From the NCBI RefSeq assembly GCF_001884235.1, contig NZ_MAOI01000066.1:98516-162515 (forward strand): DNA of 64,000 nt. The letters run 5' to 3'. The DNA comes from Bacillus paramycoides. Its GTDB lineage: Bacteria; Bacillota; Bacilli; Bacillales; Bacillaceae_G. The notes beneath the pieces were generated by a model that made no database searches, was not told the origin of the DNA, and worked only from the letters and a program-made list of their open reading frames with translations. Within the stretch, counting starts at the first letter, position 1. Every line of letters begins with the position of its first letter. Shown here piece after piece: positions 30,985 through 40,128 of the stretch. Both the position numbers and the translations under genes were made by a program.

Positions 30985-30997
30985 AGTAGGGATAGGT

Positions 30998-31411
30998 ATG
31001 AATCTAACAGAAGCTTTACGCCTAATGAAGGAAAAAGGATACAAACATACGGGGAAAAGGGAAGAGATGCTAAGATTATTCGCGGCGCATAATCGTTATT
31101 TAACTGCGAAAGATGTTTTAGAACATATGAAGGATGATTATCCAGGGCTTAGTTTTGATACGATTTATCGTAACTTAACGGTTTTTGCTGAAATTGGTGT
31201 TTTAGAGCAAACGGAATTAAGTGGTGAAAAACATTTTCGTTTTACATGCTCTATTATGGAACATCATCACCATTTCATTTGTTTAGATTGTGGTGGTACG
31301 AAAGAAATTACTTCCTGCCCAATGGATTTTATGAATAAAGATTTTAAAGGTTATGAGGTAACAGGGCATAAGTTTGAAATATATGGTCGTTGTCCAAAAT
31401 GTGCAAAATGA
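30998..31411 (+). CDS. zur: Zinc uptake regulator Zur (Fur family)
   Basis: 137 residues. A winged-helix DNA-binding domain (about 1-80, [19 protein letters not shown]) precedes a dimerisation domain with the HHHHF regulatory site and two structural zinc pairs CLDCGG and CPKC. The start at 30998 (TAGGGATAGGT upstream) excludes an open extension from 30950 inside znuB. B. subtilis homologue yqfV is Zur. It would repress its own operon through the palindrome at 29343. Confidence 0.92.
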   Translation: MNLTEALRLMKEKGYKHTGKREEMLRLFAAHNRYLTAKDVLEHMKDDYPGLSFDTIYRNLTVFAEIGVLEQTELSGEKHFRFTCSIMEHHHHFICLDCGGTKEITSCPMDFMNKDFKGYEVTGHKFEIYGRCPKCAK

Positions 31412-31414
31412 GAG

Positions 31415-31444
31415 ACTCGTCGGTTATATAACTGACGAGTTTTT
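31415..31444 (+). terminator. Terminator after zur
   Basis: ACTCGTC (31415-31421) and GACGAGT (31434-31440), extended inward by GTTATATAAC, then T's. Confidence 0.88.
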
Positions 31445-31456
31445 GATTTAAATGTA

Positions 31457-31500
31457 AAAAGAAGGTTGCTCACAAAAATTGTGGACAACCTTCTTTTTTA
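31457..31500 (-). terminator. Terminator after ispG
   Basis: AAAAAGAAGGTTG and CAACCTTCTTTTTT form a long stem between convergent zur and ispG; the A run gives a U tract for the leftward transcript. It can work in both directions. Confidence 0.9.
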
Positions 31501-32610
31501 TTGTTCTTGTGTTTCTTTTTCTTTATCTCGTTCGGCAGCCATTTCAGCAGCGATTACATCGATTTCTTTTTTCAGTTCTTCTACCATTGTTTCTTCCGGT
31601 ACTTTACGAACGACTTGCCCTTTACGGAATAATAAACCTTCTCCGCGTGCACCTGCAATACCAATATCAGCTTCACGAGCTTCACCAGGACCGTTTACAG
31701 CGCAGCCAAGTACTGCAACCTTAATTGGAACTTGAAGTGTAGAGATGTATTCTTCTACTTCATTAGCGATGCTAATTAAATCAATCTCAATACGACCACA
31801 AGTTGGACAAGAAATAAGTGTTGCGGCATTAGATGCAAGACCGAATGACTTTAATAGTTCACGAGCAACTTTTACCTCTTCCACTGGATCAGCACTTAAT
31901 GAGATACGAAGTGTATTTCCGATACCTTTACTTAAAATTGCTCCAAGACCAGCGGCGCTTTTTACAGTTCCAGCAAACAATGTTCCTGATTCTGTAATAC
32001 CTAAATGTAATGGATAATCAAAAGCACGAGCAGCTTTTTCGTATGCTTCAATTGCTAAGTTAACATCAGAGGCTTTCATTGATACGATAATATCGTGGAA
32101 ATCTAAGTCCTCTAAAATTTTAATATGGTGCAGTGCACTCTCAACCATACCGTCAGCAGTTGGGTATCCATATTTCTCTAAAATGTGACGTTCTAATGAA
32201 CCAGCATTTACACCGATACGGATTGGAATACCGCGCTCTTTCGCAGCGTTTACAACAGCTTCTACTTTATGGCGACGTCCAATGTTACCTGGATTGATAC
32301 GTACTTTATCAATGCCGCCTTCGATTGCTTTTAAAGCAAGGCGATAATCAAAATGAATATCAGCAACAAGTGGAATGTTGATTTGTTTTTTAATATCAGC
32401 AATAGCATTTGCTGCGCGTTCGTCTGGAACAGCAACACGGACGACTTGACAGCCAGCTTCTTCTAAACGTTTAATTTCAGCAACTGTAGCCTCAACATCA
32501 TGTGTTTTTGTTGTCGTCATACTTTGTATAATTAATTCATTGTTACCGCCAATTGTTAAATTACCGACTTTAACTGGACGTGTTTTTGTACGATGAGTCA
32601 TTTCATTCAC
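31498..32610 (-). CDS. ispG: 4-hydroxy-3-methylbut-2-en-1-yl diphosphate synthase
   Basis: Iron-sulfur enzyme of the MEP isoprenoid pathway. 370 residues: a TIM-barrel N-terminal domain ([20 protein letters not shown]) and a C-terminal domain with the cluster ligands in CPTCGR and CAVNGPGEA. The start is GTG at 32610, about 10 bases after GGAGAG; an ATG nine bases in would also give a family-like end. Works directly before IspH (23515). Confidence 0.96.
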   Translation of the reverse strand: MNEMTHRTKTRPVKVGNLTIGGNNELIIQSMTTTKTHDVEATVAEIKRLEEAGCQVVRVAVPDERAANAIADIKKQINIPLVADIHFDYRLALKAIEGGIDKVRINPGNIGRRHKVEAVVNAAKERGIPIRIGVNAGSLERHILEKYGYPTADGMVESALHHIKILEDLDFHDIIVSMKASDVNLAIEAYEKAARAFDYPLHLGITESGTLFAGTVKSAAGLGAILSKGIGNTLRISLSADPVEEVKVARELLKSFGLASNAATLISCPTCGRIEIDLISIANEVEEYISTLQVPIKVAVLGCAVNGPGEAREADIGIAGARGEGLLFRKGQVVRKVPEETMVEELKKEIDVIAAEMAAERDKEKETQEQ

Positions 32611-32766
32611 GAATAGATCGCTCTCCTTATAAAAGAAGTTTCTTATTTTAGTCCCTTACATCAATGATAGTATGTGTGAGAAAGGGCTATAGAAACCAAA
32701 GTACTCGGTTTCACTTTTACTATTGTATCAGCGCCTTTATATAATTGACAAGGATTAAGTGATTAC

Positions 32767-33132
32767 TTATTGATATAAGGGGAATTTATAAGACTTTCCA
32801 ACTTGAATTTTTGTGGCAGATGTATTTTTATTTAATTGTTTAAAATCATCAATTACCTTTTCAATAGAGGGAATTTTTTTCTTATTAATTGCTTCTGTAA
32901 TAGAAAGAACCGTATCACCAGTTTTTACTTCAATTGCTTTATACGCTGCATCTGCTTCTTTTTCTGTTTCTTTCTCTTTATTTTGTTTTGTATCTGTATT
33001 TTCTTTATTTATTGTTTGGGCAGCAGTTGTTTTTTTGTATGAACTTAACATCGGTAAAGTACCGATTTTTATATCGTAATAAAATATATAACCGAGAACA
33101 AGCACGAATAAGAGTATACCTAATCTCTTCAT
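32767..33132 (-). CDS. Membrane-anchored LysM-like protein (YqfZ-like)
   Basis: 121 residues. An N-terminal hydrophobic anchor (about 2-20, LGILLFVLVLGYIFYYD) leads to a Lys/Glu/Thr-rich spacer (35-65) and a C-terminal LysM-like module (VKTGDTVLSITEAI to IQVGKSYKFPLY). LysM domains bind peptidoglycan, so an external wall-associated position is likely. B. subtilis has a similar gene (yqfZ) at the same place after ispG. ATG 33132 (AAAGGAG 8 bases away) is chosen over a GTG at 33141. Confidence 0.75.
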   Translation of the reverse strand: MKRLGILLFVLVLGYIFYYDIKIGTLPMLSSYKKTTAAQTINKENTDTKQNKEKETEKEADAAYKAIEVKTGDTVLSITEAINKKKIPSIEKVIDDFKQLNKNTSATKIQVGKSYKFPLYQ

Positions 33133-33171
33133 ATCCTTCACTCCTTTGCTAGGAATATATGCTTGTCCAAA

Positions 33172-33196
33172 AAAAAAATGCCTATTTAGGCATTTT
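33172..33196 (-). terminator. Terminator after the DUF1189 gene
   Basis: AAAAATGCCTA and TAGGCATTTTT, short loop, with an A run giving U's on the leftward transcript. Confidence 0.85.
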
Positions 33197-33197
33197 T

Positions 33198-33965
33198 TTA
33201 TAATTCTTGTTTTTCTTTCGGTTTTGGAACTTCTTTAATCGTTAAGTATAGAACGATTAAAACAACTGCAATGTAAATAAACGTTGCACCAGGTACGTTT
33301 ATTTTGAATAAATCCATAATCATAAAGAAGATTGTTGGAATTGTGTAGCTGTAAGCAGTTAATGTCCAAACTTGTTTATAAGATAATTTGCGCTGACCAC
33401 TCATGGCAGAACCGATGAAGGCAAGTAACGTAACTCCTACAAAGGTAATAAATAATTGGAACAAATACAGTAAAAACCCAATAACGAATAATAAGATTGG
33501 ATAAATACTGTCAAATAACGAAATGAAATCTTGTAAATCTTTCTTCTCAAGAGATGCACCTAATAAGTCATTATAGGAGTATGTTTGTGTTTGGCCATTT
33601 CCCATGGAGACTACTTTATCTTTTAAAACAAATAAACCTGTTTTATTTTGATATTTTTCTAGGTCTGTTGAATTTGGATCAAATACGAAAAGTGCATTTC
33701 CATCTTCTTTTTCGATAGGTTGATCGATATCAGCTTTGAGCTCACCATTTTCAATTTTAAAATCAGGTAAATCTTTTTCGATTACTTGATTTACCATGTT
33801 AACGCCATCTTGAATAACGCTACCGTACAAGAAAGTTCTTGGAATAGTAGTGATTAGGCAAAGGAGCATAATATACAAAATGGTTTTACCGATTTTTTGA
33901 AATCGGAAAAGCGCCATATCTTTAGGCGAATATACGCTTTTTGCTATTTGGGTAAATATGGACAT
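33198..33965 (-). CDS. DUF1189 membrane protein (YqgB-like)
   Basis: 255 residues. One helix near the N-terminus (about 25-50) is followed by an external segment (50-145) and four helices in the C-terminal half (ILLFVIGFLLYLFQLFITF onward). Homologous in place to B. subtilis yqgB. Possibly a maltodextrin-transporter-like accessory by family annotation, but no function can be read here. ATG 33965 follows AAAGGAAGTG; an upstream extension to 33998 is not supported. Confidence 0.8.
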   Translation of the reverse strand: MSIFTQIAKSVYSPKDMALFRFQKIGKTILYIMLLCLITTIPRTFLYGSVIQDGVNMVNQVIEKDLPDFKIENGELKADIDQPIEKEDGNALFVFDPNSTDLEKYQNKTGLFVLKDKVVSMGNGQTQTYSYNDLLGASLEKKDLQDFISLFDSIYPILLFVIGFLLYLFQLFITFVGVTLLAFIGSAMSGQRKLSYKQVWTLTAYSYTIPTIFFMIMDLFKINVPGATFIYIAVVLIVLYLTIKEVPKPKEKQEL

Positions 33966-34105
33966 AGATTCACTTCCTTTATGTATGTATAAAATCATTG
34001 TAACGTACGAATCTAGAGAAGCTCAAGATATATTATATTTACATATAGTAGAGAGGACTAAATTTCTTCTTATTAATTTTCTACTTTTGAAGAAGAAAAA
34101 TGCAA

Positions 34106-34135
34106 TTGACACTTTTCTTTTGTATATGGTAAATT
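34106..34135 (+). promoter_or_regulatory. Candidate promoter for the tRNA gene
   Basis: TTGACA (34106-34111), 18-bp spacer, TAAATT (34130-34135), about 70 bases before the tRNA. Confidence 0.5.
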
Positions 34136-34205
34136 TATCTTACATTTCTCAAACAAAATATCCGATAGGAATTTAGTTGTTTTTCAATGTCATATACATA
34201 ATTGT

Positions 34206-34279
34206 GGACCCTTAGCTCAGCTGGTTAGAGCAGACGGCTCATAACCGTCCGGTCGTAGGTTCGAGTCCTACAGGGTCCA
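34206..34279 (+). tRNA. tRNA with CAT anticodon (Ile2 likely, or elongator Met)
   Basis: The cloverleaf is complete: acceptor GGACCCT/AGGGTCC with discriminator A, D-arm AGCTC...GAGC, anticodon arm GACGG-CTCATAA-CCGTC, T-arm GTAGG-TTCGAGT-CCTAC. No CCA is encoded. The GGACC acceptor and CTCATAA loop look more like tRNA-Ile2 (lysidine-modified, reading AUA) than the usual Bacillus elongator tRNA-Met. This is a judgement from memory and not certain. Confidence 0.9.
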
Positions 34280-34311
34280 TATCCATTTCACATGTTTATT
34301 ATGTCAGCAGG

Positions 34312-34340
34312 AAGCTTCCTTGTAGAAGGGAGCTTTTTTT
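34312..34340 (+). terminator. Terminator after the tRNA
   Basis: AAGCTTCCTT (34312-34321) and AAGGGAGCTT (34326-34335) with a G-U pair, then T's. Confidence 0.85.
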
Positions 34341-34421
34341 ACGGAATATATGAGCATTTTAATTGAAAAGAAGTGGGAATTTTGCTACTTTAATGATAGC
34401 AAGACAAAGCGATTTAGTTGT

Positions 34422-34449
34422 TTGCACCCTATGGCAATTAGGGTAGAAT
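34422..34449 (+). promoter_or_regulatory. Promoter of sodA with internal palindrome
   Basis: TTGCAC (34422-34427), 16-bp spacer, TAGAAT (34444-34449). The spacer region contains ACCCTA...TAGGGT (34426-34445), which could be an operator. Confidence 0.6.
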
Positions 34450-34503
34450 GAAGTTGTATGTCACATATGTAGTGACAATACATAAACCGGGAGGAATATA
34501 ACA

Positions 34504-35115
34504 ATGGCAAAACACGAATTACCAAATTTACCTTATGCGTATGATGCTTTAGAACCTCACTTTGATAAAGAAACAATGAACATCCATCATACAAAACATC
34601 ACAACACGTATATTACAAACTTAAACGCTGCTTTAGAAGGTCATGCAGAATTAGCTGACAAAAGCGTTGAAGAATTAGTTGCAAACTTAAACGAAGTACC
34701 AGAAGCAATCCGTACAGCAGTACGTAACAATGGTGGAGGACATGCTAACCACACATTCTTCTGGACAATCCTATCTCCAAACGGTGGCGGACAACCAGTA
34801 GGCGAACTTGCAACTGCGATTGAAGCGAAATTCGGTAGCTTCGATGCATTCAAAGAAGAATTCGCAAAAGCTGGCGCAACTCGCTTCGGTTCTGGTTGGG
34901 CATGGTTAGTAGTAAACAATGGTGAGCTAGAAGTAACAAGCACTCCAAACCAAGATTCTCCTCTAACTGAAGGTAAAACTCCAGTTATCGGTTTAGATGT
35001 TTGGGAGCATGCATACTACTTAAATTACCAAAACCGTCGTCCTGACTACATCGGTGCATTCTGGAACGTTGTAGATTGGAACGCTGCTGAAAAACTTTAC
35101 CAAGAAGCAAAATAA
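34504..35115 (+). CDS. sodA: Superoxide dismutase [Mn]
   Basis: Detoxifies superoxide to hydrogen peroxide and oxygen in the cytoplasm. 203 residues. Metal ligands are visible as H in MNIHHTKHH (near 27), H in NHTFFWTIL (near 82), and D and H in the signature DVWEHAYY (near 164-170). The [18 protein letters not shown] pattern is of the Mn type. Own promoter and terminator, so monocistronic. A second sodA is common in the B. cereus group but is not in this window. Confidence 0.97.
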   Translation: MAKHELPNLPYAYDALEPHFDKETMNIHHTKHHNTYITNLNAALEGHAELADKSVEELVANLNEVPEAIRTAVRNNGGGHANHTFFWTILSPNGGGQPVGELATAIEAKFGSFDAFKEEFAKAGATRFGSGWAWLVVNNGELEVTSTPNQDSPLTEGKTPVIGLDVWEHAYYLNYQNRRPDYIGAFWNVVDWNAAEKLYQEAK

Positions 35116-35134
35116 TTAAAGTTAATACAGATAG

Positions 35135-35166
35135 AAAAAAGCTAGGAGTTTTCTCCTAGCTTTTTT
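35135..35166 (+). terminator. Terminator after sodA
   Basis: AAAAAAGCTAGGAG and CTCCTAGCTTTTTT, strong and bidirectional in shape. Confidence 0.93.
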
Positions 35167-35236
35167 CTATGCTCTCTTTTTACATAATTGGGCTTGTCTT
35201 TGGAAGACTAGAACATGAAGTAAAGGAGAGTTGTGT

Positions 35237-36514
35237 ATGAAGTGGAAACATGTAATTGGTGATGTTGAAGTGAATCGAGATTTAGTATTATTGCTCGTTA
35301 TAGGAGGTTTATACACGCTCGCAATTTCTTTATCGAATACGTTTGTAAACATTTATTTATGGAAGCAAACACAAAATTATGTGAATCTGGGCTTGTATAA
35401 TTTGGCCAGCGTTGTATTGCAACCTCTAACATTTCTTGTGGGCGGGAAATTAGCGAAGCGTATTGATCGCTCGATTTTATTGCGAATAGGCGTAGGCACG
35501 TTAGCTGTTTTTTTTATCGTTGTTTTAGTAGCGGGAAAAAGTGCATCTCACTATATTTTACTAATGGGAGCCCTTTTAGGAGTTGGTTACGGTTTTTATT
35601 GGCTCGCTTTTAACTTGTTGACATTTGAGATTACAGAACCAGAAACAAGAGATTTTTTTAACGGTTTTCTCGGACTTCTTACATCTTTCTCTGGAATGAT
35701 TGGGCCGATAGCAGCAGGATATACAATTTCACGTATGGAAAAATGGAGTGGTTATACTGTCGTTTTCTTCCTCTCGTTAATGCTATTTGCGATTGCAGTC
35801 GTTCTAAGCTTTTTTTTATCAAAGAGGGAATGTGAAGGGCGCTATGAAATTGTGCAAGTATTGAAAGAGCGGCAAGTTGATAAAAACTGGGGAGGAATTA
35901 CACGCGCTCACTTCTTCCAAGGTTTGAGAGAAGGAACGTTTATTTTCGTTATTTCGGTATACGTCTATTTAGCATCTGGTAGTGAGTTCGCATTAGGGAA
36001 ATATAGCTTAGTTAATTCAGCTGTATCATTTGTATGCTATTATTTAGTCGCCCGTATGTTAAAGAAAGAATGGCGAAAAAAAGCAATTTTAATTGGGGGC
36101 ATTATTTTATATGCGGTTGTATTTTTAGTTATTTTCAATGTTACATACACGAAATTACTTATTTATGCAGCATGTATCGCGATTGCATATCCTATTTTAC
36201 TCGTTCCGTACGGATCCATGACATACGATGTAATTGGTAGAGCAAAACAGGCGAGAGAATGGCGTGTAGAATATGTAGTTGTCAGGGAATTATGGTTAAA
36301 TGCCGGAAGAATTTGTTCCATTTTAAGTTTTTTATGTGCTGTAATATTCTTTCCTCCTGAAAAAAGTTTACCGTTCTTACTATGTATTTTAGGAGCTGGA
36401 CATTTTCTTATTTATTTTGCGGTTAAAAATGTCAAATATGATGAGGGAAATGTGAACAAAACAAGCGTTGTAGCGCAAGGAACCACGCAGAATCAAACTG
36501 AACCAGAAGGTTAA
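35237..36514 (+). CDS. MFS transporter (YqgE-like)
   Basis: 425 residues with about 12 hydrophobic segments arranged as in the major facilitator superfamily. A long charged cytoplasmic loop (KRECEGRYEIVQVLKERQ) falls in the middle (near 200-220). Substrate unknown. ATG 35237 has AAAGGAG 8 bases before; an upstream TTG at 35231 is too close. Its place between sodA and pbpA matches B. subtilis yqgE. Confidence 0.85.
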   Translation: MKWKHVIGDVEVNRDLVLLLVIGGLYTLAISLSNTFVNIYLWKQTQNYVNLGLYNLASVVLQPLTFLVGGKLAKRIDRSILLRIGVGTLAVFFIVVLVAGKSASHYILLMGALLGVGYGFYWLAFNLLTFEITEPETRDFFNGFLGLLTSFSGMIGPIAAGYTISRMEKWSGYTVVFFLSLMLFAIAVVLSFFLSKRECEGRYEIVQVLKERQVDKNWGGITRAHFFQGLREGTFIFVISVYVYLASGSEFALGKYSLVNSAVSFVCYYLVARMLKKEWRKKAILIGGIILYAVVFLVIFNVTYTKLLIYAACIAIAYPILLVPYGSMTYDVIGRAKQAREWRVEYVVVRELWLNAGRICSILSFLCAVIFFPPEKSLPFLLCILGAGHFLIYFAVKNVKYDEGNVNKTSVVAQGTTQNQTEPEG

Positions 36515-36623
36515 CTTCTCGCTTATTTTATGCTAGAATAGAAAAAGATGTAAGACAGCAGTGAGGGCACCTGTATGAGGGTGTCCCTTTCACATTACAT
36601 AGCTGTTGGTAGAGGGGGTTTGT

Positions 36624-38744
36624 ATGAGCAAGAAGCAGAAAAAGAAAAAGACCCACGTTCCCTTTCGGTTAAACGTGTTGTTTTTTTGCGTGTTTTTAAT
36701 GTTCTCCGCGGTTATTGTAAGGCTTGGATACGTACAAATTGTTCGTGGTGAGGAATATAAAAATGAAGTTGAGAAAAAAGAAAATTCAACGATTAGTAAT
36801 CCTGTACCGCGCGGGAAAATATTTGATCGTAATGGACAACCTGTCGTAGATAATGAGCCTATTCGTACCATTACATTTACAAAAATGAAGGGATCAACTG
36901 CACCGGATCGCTTAGAAACGGCGAAAAAGTTAGCAGATTTAATTGAAGTCCCAACAGATAAGTTAACAGATCGCGATAAAAAAGATTACTGGCTTTCTTT
37001 ACATAAAAAAGAAGCAGAGGGAAAAATCACAAAAAAAGATCGTGAAGAGTTAAAAGCGAATAAAATTGACGATAAAGAACTAGATGAGCGTCAACGAAAT
37101 CGTGTAACAGAAGAAGAGATTAATCAATTGTCAGCAAAAGATTTAGAAATACTGGCAATTAAAAGTAAGATGGAAAGCGGATATGCAATGACGCCGCAAA
37201 TCGTTAAAAAAGGTGCAACAGAAGAAGAATACGCGATTATTAGTGAGAATTTAGCGAAGTTACCAGGTGTAGATACAAATGTTGACTGGGAGCGAAAATA
37301 TAAGTATGATGATATGTTCCGAAGTGTACTTGGTGGTGTAACTTCTTCTGATGAGGGGTTACCGAGAGAGAGATTAGATTACTATCTTGTTCGCGATTAT
37401 AATCGTAACGATCGCGTAGGGAAAAGTTATCTTGAGCAACAGTATGAAGATAGTTTACATGGTACAAAAGCTGAAGTGAAAAATGTTACAGATAAAAACG
37501 GTAATATTTTAGAAACTATTAATGTGTCACAAGGACAACGAGGTAATGACCTCAATTTAACAATTGATATGGAATTACAGAAGCGTGTAGAAGAGATTAT
37601 CACGAAAAATTTATTGAGATTTAAAGGGAGCGAACCCCTTTTAGACCGCGCATTCGTTGTAATGATGAATCCAAAAAATGGTGAAGTTTTATCTATGGCG
37701 GGGAAACAATTAGTTAACGAAGACGGTCAAACGAAAGTAAATGACTTTGCGTTAGGTACCATGACAAGTACTTATCCGATGGGTTCAACTGTAAAAGGTG
37801 CAACATTACTTACTGGATATCAAACTGGTGCGATTCAACCAGGGGCAGTACAATTAGATGAACCAATTAAATTAAAAGGTACACCTACGAAGTCATCTTG
37901 GAAAACGATGGGGTATATTAATGACCTTACAGCGTTAAAAATGTCTTCTAACGTTTATATGTTTAAAACAGCGATGAATATCGCTGGTGTTCCATATGTT
38001 AGAGGTGGTACGTTAGATATACCACAAAAAGCATTTGATACTATGCGTTATTATTTTGGTCAATTTGGACTTGGTGTAAAAACAGGCATTGATTTACCAA
38101 ATGAAACTGCTGGTCAAATAGGTAAAGGAAATCAACCAGGTTTCTTATTAGATTTAGCAATTGGACAGTATGATGCGTATACACCGCTCCAATTAGCGCA
38201 ATATATTTCGACGATTGCCAATGGTGGATATCGTATGCAACCGCAAGTTGTAAAGGAAATTCGTCAGCCATCGGCGAAGCCAGATGAAGTTGGAAAAGTT
38301 GTTCAATCTATGGAACCGAAAGTGTTAAATCGTGTTGATATGCCTGAATCGCAAATTAAACGTGTTCAAGAAGGATTTAGACAAGTGTTTAACGATTCAG
38401 GTGGTACAGCTACAAAATACTTTACAGGTGCACCATATAAAGCAGCTGGGAAAACGGGTACCGCTCAAACTGTATATGGCGGAGATAAAGAGATTGGTAA
38501 AAATGCAAAAGGTGAGCGTGTTGAAACATATAATTTAACATTAGTAGGTTATGCGCCACTTGAAGATCCAGAAGTAGCATTTTCTGTTGTTGTGCCGTGG
38601 GTACATGATGATAAAACAGGGATTAATGGATATATTGGTCGTGAAATAATGGACGCTTACTTTGATTTGAAAAAACAAGCATTAACTGGTGAAGCTCCAA
38701 AAGATGAAAAAGAGAAAAAAAATAATACGCAAGGTGATGAATAA
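36624..38744 (+). CDS. pbpA: Penicillin-binding protein 2A-type transpeptidase
   Basis: Class B PBP for peptidoglycan cross-linking during cylindrical growth. 706 residues. A basic N-terminus and membrane anchor (about 22-42) lead to a PBP dimer domain and the transpeptidase domain with STVK at about 388-391, SSN at 441-443 and KTG at 610-612. The start at 36624 follows AGAGGGGG; the in-frame ATG at 36606 is rejected. Matches B. subtilis yqgF (pbpA). It ends at a strong terminator, separating it from the pst locus. Confidence 0.95.
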   Translation: MSKKQKKKKTHVPFRLNVLFFCVFLMFSAVIVRLGYVQIVRGEEYKNEVEKKENSTISNPVPRGKIFDRNGQPVVDNEPIRTITFTKMKGSTAPDRLETAKKLADLIEVPTDKLTDRDKKDYWLSLHKKEAEGKITKKDREELKANKIDDKELDERQRNRVTEEEINQLSAKDLEILAIKSKMESGYAMTPQIVKKGATEEEYAIISENLAKLPGVDTNVDWERKYKYDDMFRSVLGGVTSSDEGLPRERLDYYLVRDYNRNDRVGKSYLEQQYEDSLHGTKAEVKNVTDKNGNILETINVSQGQRGNDLNLTIDMELQKRVEEIITKNLLRFKGSEPLLDRAFVVMMNPKNGEVLSMAGKQLVNEDGQTKVNDFALGTMTSTYPMGSTVKGATLLTGYQTGAIQPGAVQLDEPIKLKGTPTKSSWKTMGYINDLTALKMSSNVYMFKTAMNIAGVPYVRGGTLDIPQKAFDTMRYYFGQFGLGVKTGIDLPNETAGQIGKGNQPGFLLDLAIGQYDAYTPLQLAQYISTIANGGYRMQPQVVKEIRQPSAKPDEVGKVVQSMEPKVLNRVDMPESQIKRVQEGFRQVFNDSGGTATKYFTGAPYKAAGKTGTAQTVYGGDKEIGKNAKGERVETYNLTLVGYAPLEDPEVAFSVVVPWVHDDKTGINGYIGREIMDAYFDLKKQALTGEAPKDEKEKKNNTQGDE

Positions 38745-38760
38745 AAAAGTTGTAAAAAAA

Positions 38761-38794
38761 GCACACTATCTGAAAAGATAGTGTGCTTTTTTTT
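38761..38794 (+). terminator. Terminator after pbpA
   Basis: GCACACTATCT (38761-38771) and AGATAGTGTGC (38776-38786), 4-nt loop, eight T's. Confidence 0.95.
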
Positions 38795-38922
38795 ATGCTT
38801 TATGCATATGGTTTAGTAAATGTGGACAAGCATAAAGTGTTAAAAAACAGCACATAGTTTCAAAAATAACAAGATGAATGCGTACATTCTTGTATTGTCC
38901 TGCGTGATAGGAAGATAACAGT

Positions 38923-39004
38923 TTTATCCTACAAAAGCCCGATTGGTGAGGGCTAATAATCAGTAGGGGATGGAAGGCCCACACTGATTAAAGTTTCACT
39001 TTAT
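38923..39004 (+). repeat. Dispersed stem-loop repeat, copy C (bcr-like)
   Basis: TTTATCCTACAAAAGCCC at the left and GATTAAAGTTTCACTTTAT at the right, with AGCCCGATTGGTGAGGGCT inside. It lacks the first hairpin present in copy E, so it is an internally shortened copy of 82 bases. TTTAT is at both ends. It lies upstream of the pst Pho box. Confidence 0.8.
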
Positions 39005-39081
39005 GGATGATTAGAAAAGCTTCTGCACCTAAATCACAAAACTTTAGATCAAATTTGTATGTATAGTAATTTTTGTGGAAC

Positions 39082-39120
39082 TTTACAAAACTTTTACAAA
39101 CAATTAAAACCGAATTAATA
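39082..39120 (+). promoter_or_regulatory. Candidate Pho box upstream of pstS
   Basis: Four TTAACA-like hexamers at an exact 11-bp period: TTTACA (39082), TTTACA (39093), TTAAAA (39104), TTAATA (39115). This is the PhoP-binding pattern of Bacillus. A TATATC-like -10 follows at 39136-39141, placing the last repeat where a -35 would be. It predicts induction of pstSCAB by phosphate starvation. Confidence 0.8.
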
Positions 39121-39183
39121 GTTTAGCAGTATTCTTATATCTGTAATCCTGTTATTTCCGGTTACTTCTAGGAGGAAGAACAC

Positions 39184-40101
39184 GTGAAATGGATGAGCGT
39201 TTCGATTAAAGTTTTGACATTATCGACATGTTTCCTTTGTTGTAGCATGTCTACTGCATTTGCTTCAAATGAAATGGGAGAAGTGAGAGTTGATGGATCC
39301 TCAACGGTTTTTCCTATTATAGAGGCAGTAGCAGAGGAATATACGAAGGTTCATCCAAACGTGAAAATTTCTATTAGTATTTCTGGGACAGGAGGAGGAT
39401 TTAATCGTTTCAGTAAAGGAGAAGTAGATATAAACAATGCTTCGAGAGTGATGAAACAGGTAGAAGAAAATGCGATGAAGAAAAACGCTATTCAGTTTAC
39501 ACCGTTTGAGGTTGCTTACGATGGTCTTACGATTGTTGTAAATCGTCAAAATACGTGGGTAAACAATATGACGATAGACGAGTTACGTCTATTATGGAGT
39601 GAAGATGGATGCTTAAAACGGTGGTCACAAATTCATTCATCATGGCCGCGTGAACAAGTGAAATTTTATGCGCCAGGCGTAGACTCTGGTACTTATGATT
39701 ATTTTCAAAATGTCATCTTACAAAAAAGTCGCCTTGTAAAAACGGTCTCTTTGTCTGAAGACGATCAAGTTATTATGCAAGGGGTAATGAATGATAAAAA
39801 TGCCATTGCTTTTGTAGGATATGCTTATTATATGGCCAATCGAGATAAGGTGAAAGCAATAAAAGTGAATGGTGTATTTCCAACGAAAGAGACCATTCAA
39901 TCGGGTACGTATAAGCCATTATCTAGGCCGCTCTTTACTTATGTGAATCATGCATCTATCCGAAATAAAATTAGTGTAGCAAATTATGTTGAGTTTATGA
40001 TTAAACATGTTGGAAAGCTTGCTGAAGAGGTCGGATATGTAAAATTACCAGAAGAAAAATATAATGAACAGCTGCGAATGTTAACAGAAATAAAAAGGTA
40101 A
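39184..40101 (+). CDS. pstS: Phosphate ABC transporter, substrate-binding protein
   Basis: High-affinity phosphate-binding protein. 305 residues, GTG start after AGGAGGAAG. A signal peptide (1-27) ends STAFAS, which reads as a signal-peptidase-I site; no canonical lipobox is present (LSTC near residue 13-16 has Thr at -1). Phosphate-binding motifs VDGSSTVFP, SISGTGGGF and APGVDSGTYDYF are clear. First gene of pstS-pstC-pstA-pstB. Confidence 0.95.
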   Translation: MKWMSVSIKVLTLSTCFLCCSMSTAFASNEMGEVRVDGSSTVFPIIEAVAEEYTKVHPNVKISISISGTGGGFNRFSKGEVDINNASRVMKQVEENAMKKNAIQFTPFEVAYDGLTIVVNRQNTWVNNMTIDELRLLWSEDGCLKRWSQIHSSWPREQVKFYAPGVDSGTYDYFQNVILQKSRLVKTVSLSEDDQVIMQGVMNDKNAIAFVGYAYYMANRDKVKAIKVNGVFPTKETIQSGTYKPLSRPLFTYVNHASIRNKISVANYVEFMIKHVGKLAEEVGYVKLPEEKYNEQLRMLTEIKR

Positions 40102-40128
40102 TGTCAGGGTGGAAAGGGGTTTTCATCT

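Noticed and set aside
36606-36623. Earlier ATG for pbpA
   Set aside because: The AGAGGGGG ribosome site lies after it and before the ATG at 36624.
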